Origin: Talpa occidentalis
Lineage: Eukaryota > Chordata > Mammalia > Eulipotyphla > Talpidae
Reading direction: 5' to 3'
Assembly (NCBI RefSeq): GCF_014898055.3
Contig: NW_023601433.1
Span: 48,293,876 to 48,357,875, forward strand
Length of the DNA stretch: 64,000 nt
Position 1 is the first letter of the stretch; every line of letters starts with the position of its first letter. The notes beneath the pieces were generated by a model. It made no database searches. It was not told where the DNA came from and worked only from the letters and a program-made list of their open reading frames with translations. Made by a program: the position numbers and the translations under genes. Shown piece by piece: positions 36,121 through 47,204 of the stretch.

Positions 36121-36779
36121 AAAGGAACACAGTCATTCTTCTAGAACTCTATTATATCTGATCACAAGAAAATTAATGGCAATTGTTGATTTTTTAAAAT
36201 TATTTCTTGATGCCACCACTATTTCCAGTTTTTTCTCCATCTTTTCAATACCCCTCACAAATGTGTTTAATGAAATAAAGAGAGTATACATTTTGCTGTA
36301 CATTTTTTGTCTTGTTTTTAATGAATCATGAAAGTATCCATATTAAAAGATCGTAAGATATTTTAATGAGTAAGATATATCATAAAGAGTAAATCTAAAA
36401 CATAAAATATCACATGTATTTGTATAAACTCATAATCTATTTTCATGTAGTAAGACAGTCTATAATCTCTACACAAAATGTGTTTGTTAAATCTTTATAA
36501 TCAAAGAGAGAGAGACATACAGAAAGAGAAATTTGACTCTGTGAATCTCACTAATAGCCTGTATTATAATTTCATCCCTATTGCTTTATTTATGAAATTA
36601 AATTTAAGGACATATTTAAATAAATAAGAGGGTGCCTATTATAACAATGAATTAGAATAATTAGAATGCAGATGATGATACTTCATTTCTAAATAAAGTT
36701 AGCAACAATTACTAAAAATGATTTATTAGGAATTTTTTAATAAATAAAAATAATGAGGCTTAACATATGTAAGATGTGT

Positions 36780-36910
36780 CTGTATTTTTAAATGTTTATT
36801 ATGTTTATTGAGATACTGTTTTACAACACTGCATGTGTTTTAGAAGTACATGTTCACATCTCTATATTGTATGCTCTCACACAAGCCTAGCATCAAAGCA
36901 ATGTGCCTAC
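36780..36910 (-). mobile_element. LINE-1 3' UTR relic, antisense
   Basis: The TTTATTGAGATACTGTTTTA segment (36805-36824) and the following ACATGTTCACATC are reminiscent of the reverse complement of an old L1 3' end. The match is short and weak. Confidence 0.45.
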
Positions 36911-38131
36911 TTAATATGAAAAAGAAAACACAGGTTTACTTAGAGCATAAGAATGTAGATTGCCTCGAAGATATCTCAATATATTTAGGTGAGAAAAAAA
37001 ACAAGATACAATATTTTAATTTCTAAATAAAATCTGTGTAATATGCTTTTTAATGAACTCTATTATGTATGAAAATCTTAAATGGCTATTGTTCCTAAGT
37101 ATTTTCTTCAACATTGTCTGCCCTCAAGAAAATCAAATAAATTAGACTAGACCCAGAATTAATTGGTTGCCAAGATTCATTTTTGTAAAAATCATTTGAG
37201 TGGTAGGCATTCTTAAAAAGACTAATTGCAAAGTGGTTTAAATTATTATGATTTAATTGTTCAAAACAAATTTTCCTTCAAAGAATTTTTTCCAAGTCAT
37301 TTATTTCACTTTACCAAATGACCTTTTAAGAATTCTATAATCAGCATGCTTTGTCAAGCCAAAATAGGAAAAAGGCAGATACGTTGGCATTGTTAGTTTT
37401 CCTTATTTCTCTTTCTCTCTCCCTCTCTTCCTGTCTCTTTCTACTGACTCTCCTTATAAAAGCAGTGCATCTTGTTAAAATTAAAATAACCAAAGAAGAC
37501 AGGTAACTACAAAATTAAAAACAAAAGTTCTACTTTTATTCTACTAGGTTTGGCTTTATATGGAAAACCTGTTTAAGATATTTTAAAATACTTAGTATGT
37601 AATATGAAAGAGAATATAAAAGAAGTAAATATATATTATTTAATGTTGATATATATTCTAAAATAAATAATATACAAAGCAGCATCTCTGTCTTATTGGT
37701 TTTTTGCACAAATCTTAATTTTAATGAACTATAATATTTCATGCTTAAAGTTTCTCTTATTGAGGTTCTTTGAAAGCCCTGAAAGATGTTCCTTTCCAAA
37801 TAGTGTAATTTATTACCCTTCTGTTTATGTGCACTGATTGGCACCTACTGTTTCAATCATCAAAATATATACAGAAAAAAAAATTCAATCCAGTATATTA
37901 CATTTGCCTAATGTGAAAGTCATATTAGTTGACATCTGACACCCCAAAAGAAAGATGAGAAAAGGAAACTGAAAATCTAGCTGGTGGTCCCTTTTCTTTT
38001 CACACATGTAGTAAAGGGCCATGCAGTCACTATGGAGATAGAAACCTTTCAAACATATGAAGAACTTGAGAAAATGGATAATGTCATAAAAGAATAAAGA
38101 AAATGAGATTCACCTAAAAATGATCAAACTC
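36911..38131. other. Non-coding stretch, nothing recognised
   Basis: Very AT-rich. A 102-codon antisense frame at 37536-37844 reads as Leu/Tyr/Ile-rich low-complexity translation of AT-rich DNA, not a recognisable protein. A pyrimidine tract lies at about 37400-37440. Confidence 0.45.
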
Positions 38132-38149
38132 AACATTCTTTAGTATTAA

Positions 38150-38685
38150 CAATGGACAATACCTAGAAAGACTGGTTTGCTTTCCAATGGGAACCCTGAG
38201 AAAAATTTTCATCTGAGACTCCACCCCAGCATCCATACATTTGATCTTCGACTCCATGGAAATGGTGGCAAAAAATGAAAGGGGGGAATTTTTAGAGGGA
38301 AAGAATGTCCTGAGCTAATTCCATACAGGCTTTGTGGATGCCATCCCCACTCCATCAAGACACTGGGAACTACAAATCTGGATCCCCAAAAGGAAGTTGC
38401 GAGGACTTAAGGGCAGAGTTAAGCAGCCATTTTCTCATTTGTAAATAAAAATTAGCCATGTTAGTGGGGTCAGGCACTTGGCTCGTGCTCTTGACCAGGA
38501 GGTTTGGTCTCGGCAGGTCATTTGGAATTCTAGGTCGGCGGAAAGGATAGGACACATTTAAGAATTAATCTCCCTCTTTTCTCCCTGAGTTATATATTTC
38601 TTCATTCCCTTTCCCTTGTAAATAAACCTTTTGTTAACCTTTAAAAAATAAAATAAAATAAAATAAAAATGAACAACAACAAAAA
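38150..38685 (+). mobile_element. Retrocopy of an unidentified polyadenylated RNA
   Basis: This 536-bp block ends with an AATAAA signal (about 38620-38625) some 17 bases before an A-rich (AAAAT)n tail. It is bracketed by an 18-bp TSD, aacattctttagtattaa at 38132-38149 and aacattctttagtgttaa at 38686-38703, with one mismatch. The body is not SINE or L1. Its composition and AATAAA layout recall an LTR-containing transcript, but it could equally be the 3' UTR of a cellular gene. A 61-codon antisense frame is not meaningful. Confidence 0.8.
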
Positions 38686-39004
38686 AACATTCTTTAGTGT
38701 TAAAAACTGGGTGTTTCTAAAATAGACATAATCTCAATAATAATGGGTTTTGTTGATGTGATGTCAAATAAGAAAAACAGATTTATCAGGTTTCTCTTTC
38801 AAATCAAATCTTACCTTGATCTCTGGTTTTCCTATAGCATAAGAGTGGTGAGCAGTTTCAAATACATACTAAAGGAGCCTTCTATCAAAGAAATGAAAAA
38901 CAAAGCACAGAAGGTATAGTATGCATTAACTACTCTTTTGAAATGTTATCTTGGCAAAAATATGGAAGAAAAACAGAAGGTGAAGTTGTATACAGTGTAA
39001 GGTT

Positions 39005-39180
39005 TTTATTATGGAATGGATTGTGCCCCCCCCCCAAATTCATGTGGTGAAGCCCTAGCGTCCAAGGAGACTATATTGGGCGATAGGGCCTTACGGGAGG
39101 TAATTAAGGTTAAATGAGGTCGTAAGTTTGGGGGCCTCTTCCAATAGTGGTGATAAGAGACTCAAAGGGAGAAGAGGGTA
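39005..39180 (+). mobile_element. MaLR-like (MLT1/MST-type) LTR fragment
   Basis: The segment has the start-of-LTR order of mammalian MaLR elements: ATGGAATGGATTGTG with a C run, AATTCATGTGGTGAAGCCCT (39040-39059), and GGTAATTAAGGTTAAATGAG (39099-39118), then a GTCGTAAGTTTGGGGGCCTC block. The rest of the LTR is not recognisable. Assignment is by memory of the family layout, not an alignment. Confidence 0.55.
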
Positions 39181-39649
39181 AAGTGGTATTACAAGTCAAA
39201 GAAAAGTCATGTGATAAGGTAGAAAAAGGTGGGAAATGTTTAAGGTATGAAAGAATTTTTAAGTATGAAAAGATGCAGATGAAGAGAAATGTTGAGACCA
39301 GATCATTAAAAGCTTTGATATCTTGTTAAAGGTTGTACAATTCACCCTAAGAGCAATGGGAAGTCATCGAAGCTGTCTATGGAAGGCAGCTGTCTATTTG
39401 GTTATGTACTGCGGGTTGGAAGAGAACAAGTACAAATGTGGACAATGGCTGGTAGACTACAGCCAGGCAAGAGAGGAAGGTGGCTTACTAGTGTGTAGGC
39501 AGTGGAAAGAGAGATAAATGAATGAATGTTAGCAAGATTGAACAGAGTTTGAAGGAGAAGTGCCAGCAAGGAATCTGATCTTTGTAATGCAGAAATGACA
39601 GAGAGTGACAGGGAGGTAATTTTTAAATTGAAACCTGAGTGATTAAAAG
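39181..39649 (+). mobile_element. Ancient interspersed repeat, family unassigned
   Basis: The purine-rich text, including AAGTCATCGAAGCTGTCTAT and GGACAATGGCTGGTAGACTA, has the feel of a mammal-wide ancient repeat. That family also seems to contribute to 41830-42640 and 47000-48110, and in reverse orientation to 60440-61420. Two + frames of about 60 codons have no domains. Confidence 0.3.
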
Positions 39650-39662
39650 TGAACCAGAATTG

Positions 39663-39826
39663 GCGCGCAGACCTTTCCTGCTGCCCCCTGCTCCCCTCAG
39701 CAGTGTACTTCGGTCCTTCTGCCTGCTCTGCTCCCTGCTCTGGCTCTGGTGAATTCTCTCACCCTCCCACACTTCTGACTGTACCCAGTGCTTGTATAAA
39801 TAAGTAAATAAATCTTAAAAAAAAAA
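39663..39826 (+). mobile_element. 5'-truncated tRNA-derived SINE, copy 14
   Basis: It starts internally at GCGCAGACCTTTCCTGC, about 115 bp into the family consensus, so the whole tRNA-like head with both promoter boxes is absent. The tail is TATAAATAAGTAAATAAATC. The TSD is 13 bp, tgaaccagaattg, at 39650-39662 and 39827-39839, and is identical. Because the TSD abuts the truncation point, the 5' loss happened during insertion rather than later. Confidence 0.95.
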
Positions 39827-40105
39827 TGAACCAGAATTGTGGAGATCTGGAAGGGGAAATTGCAGGCATAATTAAGAGCACATTCACACATACAAGAAAT
39901 GGACAAATTCTTAAAAGAATACAACCTTATGAGACTAAACAAGGAATAGAAAAGTTGAACAGATCATCAGCAAGGAAGTTGAAATAATAATCAAAAGTTT
40001 CCCAAAAAACAACAGCCCAGGATGAGATGGTTTCACTAGTGAGTTGGACTAAACTTCACAGATAAATATCTACCCTCAAACTCTTTAAAAAAAAATTGGG
40101 AAGAG

Positions 40106-40169
40106 CGAATGCTTCCAAACATATTTTATGAGGCTAAAATTACTCTTATACCAAAATCAGACAAGGGCA
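40106..40169 (+). repeat. Inverted-repeat arm 1 within L1
   Basis: This 64-bp stretch matches the reverse complement of 40719-40782 at 57 of 64 positions by eye. The intervening loop is about 550 bp. Confidence 0.85.
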
Positions 40170-40718
40170 TTAAAAAAAAAGAAAGAAAGAAAACTACAGA
40201 CTAATATTCTTGATGATGCAAAAATTATCAATAAAATCTTAGTAAATTGAATTCAACATTACATTAGAAGAATCATACATCATAACCATGTAGGATTTAT
40301 TCCAGTGTTGCAAGGATGGCTATTTGTCTGCAAATCAATCAATGTAATCTGATGCATCACCACATCAATAAAAGGAAAGATAATCATATGATAATATCAA
40401 TAGGTACAAAGAAAGTGTTTGACAAGATTCAAAATCCATTTATGATAATAACTCTTAAAAATGGGGATAGAAATAACATACATCAACATAATAAAGTTCT
40501 TATATGCCAAACCCACAGCTAACATCACACTTCAGTGAAAAACTGAAAGCTTTTCCACTAAGATCAGAATTGGAGGAATTATTATCATTACAATGTCCAG
40601 ATTACCCAAAGCAATGTACAGATTCAATGCAATCCCTGTTCAAGTTTCAATGTCATTCTTCCGAGGAATTGAACAAATATTACTAAATTTATACTGGTCT
40701 TTTTATTTTTGTTGTTAT

Positions 40719-40782
40719 GCTCTTGTCTGATTTTGGTATCAGGGCAATGTTAGCCTCATAAAATGTGTTTGGAAGCATTCAC
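40719..40782 (-). repeat. Inverted-repeat arm 2 within L1
   Basis: Antisense ORF2 sequence that pairs with 40106-40169. It sits exactly where the L1 jumps from ORF2 middle to ORF2 end, so it marks a rearrangement junction. Confidence 0.85.
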
Positions 40783-41140
40783 ATACACAATGGAATACTA
40801 CTTAGCCATCAAAATGATGAACTTTTGCCATTTGTGACAACATGGATGGAATTGAAGAGCTCATATTAAGCAAAATAAGTCAAAAGGAGAAAGACAAATA
40901 TGAAATTATTTTATTCATATGTGGAATATAGGGAAGCAAAATAAAGAAACAGATGAAGCTAACCAAAACAAACCCTAGAAATGTGACTGTTGAACTGTGA
41001 AAGGGGGAGGTAGAAGAGGAAGCAAAGTGGAAAGGGTCCCAGTGGGCTATGGTGGAGGACTATGGGGTGCTCTGGTGGTGGGTGTGGTGACCTTCATCTG
41101 AGAAGATGTGAACCTCTACCTCTGAATCATATGCAGTATT

Positions 41141-41412
41141 TTTTTTTTTAAAGACTTATTTATTTGTTTATACAAGACCTGGGGTACAGGACAGATTCAC
41201 GGGAGGGTGAGAGGATTCACCAGAGACAGAGTGGGGAACAGAACAGGTAGACTGACGAAATACACTGCTGAGGGGAGCAGCGGGCAAGACAGGAGGGGTC
41301 TGCTCTACCATGTGGGACCCTCCCTGGCAGGCTGGGATCGAACTGGCACTGCAGAGTCTGCGGATAGCTTCACAGTGCTGCGTTCAACTGCCTGCGCCAC
41401 CAGGGGAGGCCC
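41141..41412 (-). mobile_element. tRNA-derived SINE, copy 15 (middle tier)
   Basis: Minus-strand copy inserted in the 3' UTR of the old L1. The TSD is 13 bp, catatgcagtatt, at 41128-41140 and 41413-41425, and is identical. The middle-tier features are the GGCAGGCTGGGATCGAACTGG block and a tail-side ACAGATTCACGGGAGGGTGA form. The interrupted L1 text reads on across the duplicate. Confidence 0.96.
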
Positions 41413-41455
41413 CATATGCAGTATTATAAAGCAATGTTACCTCAATTAAAAAATT

Positions 41456-43636
41456 AATTCAACAAATCTGAAAATAGTTCTATGAGTGTGTAGCTGGGGT
41501 ATCAGGAAAGGGAGAGTGTGGAAGAGACAGGAAAAGAGACTGGGAGATAGAACTTCCCAGATCATTACAAACTTGTGAGCCAAGGTAAAAAGTTAACAAT
41601 TATTCTGAGTGAAATGGGATTTTTTGACAAGACAAAGACATACATGTATGTGTTCAAAAATTATTTTAGTTGCTAGGTAAAGAATTGATTATAGAGAAAC
41701 AAGAATAGAAAGACTAAGAGAAGCTGCCATAACAGTTCCATTGAGAGATACTGGCAGTTTAAGGAAAGAGAGAAAAAGAAAGGAATCAAGATATACCTTA
41801 GAAGTGAATAGTGGACCTTGGTGGATATATTTAGTAGTTAAGAGGAGGAGGGAGTGATGTTTTGTCTTGGACAATTTATCGATGGTGGTTTTCATTATAC
41901 TGATATGGAGAGTACTGAGGAAGAACTGGTCAGCTGGGGAAATATCAGGAATTCTGTATTTGACGAATTATTTAATGTGTCCACTAGACTTTCCAGTGGA
42001 GAGTTACACTGACAATTATATACAAGATTCCAGAACTCGAGGAATCATTTAAAATCATAGGATTAAATAAGACCATAGAGTGTAACAGGAAAGAGAAAGG
42101 AACACAATGATGATGCCTGGGATATCCAAACTTGTCCAGGTTAGTCAGGCACTCTGAAGAATGTAAATAAAGAGGAGAAATAGCCAGGAATATCAAAGGA
42201 AAAGCAGGAAACTTCTCTCAACAGAAGCCAAGAGAAAATGTGGGTCTAGGAAAGAAAGATCAAATATGGGATAACTAAGAGATTAATATGAGGATGGAAA
42301 AGTGGACACTGTGGGTGGCCACCTGAAGATCATGGTGACCTTACAAGAGTAATGGCAGTGGTGTGATGGCAGCAATAACCTCATGGAACTGCAGGGAGGA
42401 GAGAGAGCAGAGGCTGCCTGATTATTTCTGTCCTAAATTGTACTGTGATCTAAACCAGAGGGGTGGCATGATAGCTGGAGGGGATGTGAGAAGTACTATG
42501 TTGGCATATTTGGGTGTAAGTGAGAAGGAGTCACTGAATAAATTGATGATGCAGGGAGAGAGAGAAATTGTAGGACCGAAGTCCTTGAGAAACTAGAAGA
42601 GGTGACAGAATTAGCGAAGATGGCTTTAGATAGAAACAGGGATGATTCATCTAGTAAAATGGACGAGAAGGAATACTATATATGTATGGATAGTTAGATT
42701 GGTACAGATAATGAGACAGTACAGATAGCAGTTAGATTGGTAGATTTCATGGAGAGAAGATGAATTAATTTGTTTTCATTTTCTACTTACATTTTTTCAA
42801 TGAGTCTAACTTGAGATCATCAGCTGAGCAGGATGGGTAATTGAATATAGGTATTTTGACAGGAGATAAGAAGGTGTGACATAATCCTATAAAGCAGAAA
42901 TAAAGCAGGGCTATACAATGGTGTCCAGAAGATTTTGTGGTTATGAATTTAAATGAGACCAGTCAGGACACTTAAGTGACTTTTTCCCAAAGTGTTCAAC
43001 TGTTTTGTGAAGTCATAGAGTAGATGGGCAACTGGTTGAATTATGGTGGGTGCGGAGGGAAGGAGAGGCAGTGGCTAGACTTGAGTCTTCCATAACAATT
43101 CCATAATGATTGAATCCCTGGTGTGGGCTAACAGAGTGTGTGAGTAGGAGGGAAGCTTGTGGTGTCTCAAGAGAGGGGTATTTAGAAGTGAGATAGTTTC
43201 TATTGTACCATAGGCCATAATCAGTTATTCAAAGCCTCTTTGACCAGATGTATTTACTATCAGGAATTTCCACATTTCACAATACAAGTATGGTATACGT
43301 GACATATTCCAATAGAATAAGGGTGACACTCTCTTATCAAGCACATTTCTATAGCAAAACAGTGGGATAAACAAAGACTATTGGTAACCATGCAGTGAAT
43401 CAGATCAGTAATCTTGCCAAATTAAGCAACTTCAGATCTGGTCAAATTTGACTTCCAAATTAATAGCCAATGAGCCAATCAATAAATAAATGCATCAGAG
43501 CCCTTTATTTGGGGAGTTTCAGATAAGAGATTGTGAATACCACAACCCAAGTCATTTGATCTTTTATTTTCTCTTTTCCTCTAAGAAACTTCATACACCC
43601 CCTGACGAAGAAAGTGATAATGTCATGCTAATAGGC
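41456..43636. other. Non-coding stretch with ancient repeat
   Basis: 41830-42640 has a purine-rich, ancient-repeat character (for example GTCCACTAGACTTTCCAGTG at 41978-41997, CAGGAAAGAGAAAGG). 42640-43636 shows nothing recognisable. Open frames of 60-80 codons have no domains. Confidence 0.35.
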
Positions 43637-43652
43637 ATAATTTTAACATACG

Positions 43653-44460
43653 CCTTCGCTATCACTGCTTTGGGTGATGTGTCTGTAAAGATGTCTTTGA
43701 TGTGCAAATCACGTAGTGTTTCGCCTATATTTCCTTCTATATATTTTATGGTTTCAGGTCTTATGTCTAGTTCTTTAATCCATTTTGAGTTGATTTTCGT
43801 GTATGGTGTGAGGTAGTGGTCAAGCTTCATTCTTTTGCATGTAGCGACCCAGTTTTCCCAGCACCATTTATTGAACAAACTTTCTTTGCTCCAATGCATA
43901 GTCTTTGCTCCTTTGTCAAAGATTAGTTGACCATAAATCTGTGGGTTTATTTCTGAATTTTCTATTCGATTCCATTGGTCTGTATGTCTGTTCTTGTTCC
44001 AATACCATGCAGTTTTGATTATTATGGCTTTGTAGTATAGTTTGAAGTCTGGGAGTGTGATGCCTCCATTCCCTTCTTTTTTTTTCAGGAGAGCTTTGGC
44101 TATTCGGGTTTTTTTGTGATTCCATATGAATTTCATCAATAATTGTTCTATTTCTTTGAAGAATGACATTGAAATTTTGATTGGAATAGCATTGAATCTG
44201 TATATTGCTTTTGGTAGGATGGCCATTTTAATAATGTTTATTCTTCCAATCCATGAGCAGGGGATGTCTTTCCATTTCTTTGTGTCTTCTTCTATTTCTT
44301 TTAACAGTGTTTTATAGTTTTCTTTGTATAGGTCCTTTACCTCTTTTGTTAGATTTATTCCCAAATATTTGATTTTTTTTTTGTTTCAATAATAAAAGGG
44401 ATGTTTTTTTTTATTTCTTCTTCTTTAGATTTATTGTTTGTGTATAGGAAGGCTACTGAT
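43653..44460 (-). pseudogene. Inverted ORF2 fragment (L1 reverse transcriptase C-terminal side)
   Basis: On the minus strand this reads as ORF2 from a VAFLYTNNK segment (about 44450) through [82 protein letters not shown] and [15 protein letters not shown]. It ends at SPKAVIAK by the left TSD. One frameshift lies in the A-rich tract at about 44370-44380 and otherwise the frame is open. The reverse-transcriptase catalytic core is further upstream and is absent, so it is dead. The open frame runs past the element into flanking DNA (to 43591) by chance. Confidence 0.95.
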
Positions 44461-44462
44461 GA

Positions 44463-45227
44463 AACCCCACCAAATGGGAGAACATTTTTGCACACAACAC
44501 TAATGATAAAGGACTTATCACAAAAATCTGCAAAGAGCTGATGAGGCTCAACAACAACAAAGAAAATAATCCAGTTAAAAAATGGGCAGAAGCGCAAAAA
44601 AGAAACTTCTCTGAAGAGGAAATGCAAATGGCCAACAGGCATATGAAAAAATGTTCAACATCACTTGTAATCAGGGAAATGCAAATCAAAACTACCATGA
44701 GATACCATCTTACACCAGTGAGAATGGCACATATTAAAAAAACTAGCAACAGCAAATGTTGGCGAGGGTGTGGAGAAAAAGGAACTCTTCTGCACTGTTG
44801 GTGGGAGTGCAAACTAGTCCAACCACTATGGAGAGCTGTGTGGAGATTTCTGGACCTACTAAACATAGAGCTTCCATATGATCCAACAATTCCACTCCTA
44901 GGTATCTACCCAAAGGACACAGAAACATCAATTCCAAAGAACACCTGCACCCCTATGTTTATAGCAGCACTGTTTATAATAGCTAAGCTTTGGAAACAAC
45001 CCAAATGCCCAAAAATAGATGACTGGATCAAGAAGATGTGGTACATATACACCATGGAATATTACTCAGCATTCAAAAAAGATAAGCACATGCAATTTGC
45101 AGCAACATGGATGACACTGGAAGGGATCATGCTCAGCGAAATAAGCCAAAAAAGAAAAAGAAAAATACCGGATGGTCTCACTCATAGCAGGAATCTAGAA
45201 AACTTAAATAAGGGACCAGGAAAATGA
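44463..45227 (+). pseudogene. ORF2 C-terminal fragment (L1), frame intact
   Basis: Some 255 codons in one open frame from [20 protein letters not shown] to the natural stop. They include [32 protein letters not shown], and the cysteine-rich [18 protein letters not shown] motif (about 44758-44811). [40 protein letters not shown] and [16 protein letters not shown] follow. This is the region after the reverse transcriptase that carries the C-terminal zinc-knuckle-like motif. With no start, endonuclease or polymerase, it cannot act alone. Confidence 0.96.
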
Positions 45228-45286
45228 ATAACTATAAGAAAGTGAAAATCAGAATCAACAAAAAACTATGAAACAGAGACACTTTT

Positions 45287-45337
45287 GGGGGGTGGGGGGC
45301 GGGAGGGGAGGGATTGGGATCAGAAAGGGGGGGTTGC
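45287..45337 (+). repeat. G-rich tract in L1 3' UTR
   Basis: At least five G runs of three or more are separated by 1-3 bases, plus a seven-G run downstream. A polypurine, quadruplex-prone tract is a known feature of mammalian L1 3' UTRs. Its position, 60-110 bases after the ORF2 stop, fits. Confidence 0.9.
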
Positions 45338-45400
45338 GATTGTATGGGGAATATAAAAATAAAATTTATTATTTAAAAAAAATAATAATTTTAACATACG

Positions 45401-47204
45401 ATTTCTCAGAATGCCACACATGCTTACTATTATTTATCTAAAAAAGTTAAATTTTAGGTAAAACCCATGAAAAAATTAACCTCCTGTAAAACTATGTGAA
45501 CAAAAGTGTCATCACTTTTGTGAGGAGGGTGATGGTTGGGGAGAAATTACCAGAGTGTGCTGGCTCTGGAGTCACTTTGAGGTTAGCCTCTATCCTCTGC
45601 TTTACATTTGTGATCCCCTCCATACCTGTACTTCCCCTATCTTCAGTGATACTGTCTCCCCCGCCATAGTGAATTGTGATTATAAAATCAGAGTTGAATG
45701 AATATGTGTAACTGTGTAATACATGCTGGATCAGAGATTGAATGAAAACTGGAGAATTCAACGAAGTTTTGACTAATCCTGAACTAAATCCAACAGGCAA
45801 GTGAATGGAACAATCCTGATATTTTGTCAAGGCCAGGAATATAGACAACTGAGCTGGGTAGGGGGTAAGTGAAAGAATTAGTTGAGTGAAAATTTGGATT
45901 GAGTTAAATGAGCAGGGCAAGTTTGTTCCAAATGATTTCTTAGGATATGCTATTAAAAAAACCACATACATCCTTAAGTTTTACCAGTCTTTCCATGTTT
46001 CAAGCAGTGCTTCTATTTCAACATTTAACAATGTTTCATCATAGTGACAAAATCCAACAATCTTGTTTCTTTTTAAATTTATAGAGGCCAATATGTTTTC
46101 CTTTAGTATAATTTTTCTAGCACAACATTCCTGAAGTGCCACAAAGTTTGCATTGGTGGTCCATTAAGAATTTAATTTTCCAAAAGCTTAAGAATACCAC
46201 ATATTTAATTATGATAAAAATAAGTAAGCTAATTAACATTGTAAGTAAGTTCCTGACAAAGTACATTCCAAGTAGGAGAAAGGTTGAGCAAAAGTAGAAT
46301 CCTATATCCAGGGAGTTCATTCCAGCATGACAGAGCTTGTAGTTAGAATTAATGGGAGTAACAACAGAAATGAATGTCACCATCCAATTTTGATGCTTTT
46401 AAATGCTAGGTTGAAGATTAGGAATTTAGTTTGTTTGTAAAACCAATGCAATTGAAAGATTTTTGAATAAGAAAATGACATTATCATATTTATATACTTT
46501 TTCCACAGAACTCAAACCACTTCACATTCTTCTGAGTTATTTAATATCTCTATGGCTCTAGGGTAACATCTAGTTCATTTGAGTCCTTGTCCTAGTTTTT
46601 ATTGGCTTCCAAGATCTGGCATCTATAATAGTCTTCCAGTGACACAAATTCTCTAAGCTTCATTTCACTTATATGTAAGTTGGAATAATAATACCTATTT
46701 TACAAAGTCCCTGTGAGGATCAAGTGAAGGAATATGTAAACCACATTGTATAGTATACAGCACAAAGTAGACAGATGGTCATTATAAAACGGTTCTCCTC
46801 CCAGGCCTTCCGTGTCTTCTAATAATTAAAATGATAACATCAGAAAGAAAATATTCCCCATGTAAACCTTTTCATTATATTTTATTCAATTTAATAGAGT
46901 TTTATATGGCAGCTTGCTAGGCCCTAGGATACAAAGATGAATAAAGTAAGGCCCCTCTTCTCAAGGATTCCGTAGTCTAGTAAAGGAGGCAGAAACCACA
47001 TCAGTCACCAGAACACAAAGTAAAAAGGAGAATTAAAATACTGGGCAGTGTAGAAGGTAAGGATTAACCCTAGCCAGTAGGTCTGGGGAGACTTCACAGA
47101 AGAGTTGATATTTAGCTTAGTTTTGAATTATGAGGAGGGAGAAGTGTGATCAAATCACAGAGATATAAAAGTGGGAGTTTCTAAAGTAAGAAGGGGAATA
47201 GATT
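45401..47204. other. Non-coding stretch with ancient repeats
   Basis: A 159-codon antisense frame at 45492-45971 is the longest non-transposon open frame. It has no recognisable domain and no good start context. 46640-46790 reads as a reverse-complement MIR (AATAATAATACCTATTTTAC at 46685-46704, then GTGAGGATCAAGTGAAGG). 46900-47190 (CCCCTCTTCTCAAGGATTCC, GGTCTGGGGAGACTTCACAG) is an ancient mammal-wide repeat of unassigned family. Confidence 0.4.
46640..46795 (-). mobile_element. MIR SINE fragment
   Basis: Reverse-complement MIR core order: TCTCTAAGCTTCATTTCAC, AATAATAATACCTATTTTAC, CCTGTGAGGATCAAGTGAAG, then GTATACAGCACAAAGTAGAC. It is diverged, as usual. Confidence 0.75.

Larger units (their letters stand above)
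39880..41455 (+). mobile_element. Rearranged old LINE-1
   Basis: ORF2 debris runs from 39880 to 40680. A block equivalent to reverse-transcriptase motif A (40390-40435) reads [13 protein letters not shown], where the family normally has Asp in the position read here as Gly. That is an inactivating change. An internal deletion follows EKLKAFPLRS (about 40535-40565). 40719-40782 is inverted relative to the element. 40783-41140 resumes as the ORF2 end and purine-rich 3' UTR, and the 3' end lies beyond the SINE at 41141-41412. Confidence 0.8.
43653..45384 (+). mobile_element. Young LINE-1 insertion with 5' inversion
   Basis: Bracketed by a 16-bp perfect TSD, ataattttaacatacg, at 43637-43652 and 45385-45400. 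The right part (about 44463-45384) is + strand L1: ORF2 C-terminus to its stop at 45227, then a 3' UTR with a G-rich tract, AATAAA at 45358-45363 and an A tail. The left part (43653 to about 44460) is the adjacent upstream ORF2 in reverse orientation. About 30 codons are missing at the junction. This is the classical twin-priming structure. Low divergence suggests a fairly recent insertion. Confidence 0.97.

Noticed and set aside
44463..45227. Possible host gene encoding a zinc-knuckle protein
   Set aside because: Motif order is exactly L1 ORF2 C-terminus, inside a TSD-bounded L1 insertion.
45492..45971. 159-codon antisense open frame next to the young L1
   Set aside because: No domain, no good start context, low-complexity Ser/Thr/Ile content and no exon signals. 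Length alone is not enough in AT-rich mammalian DNA.
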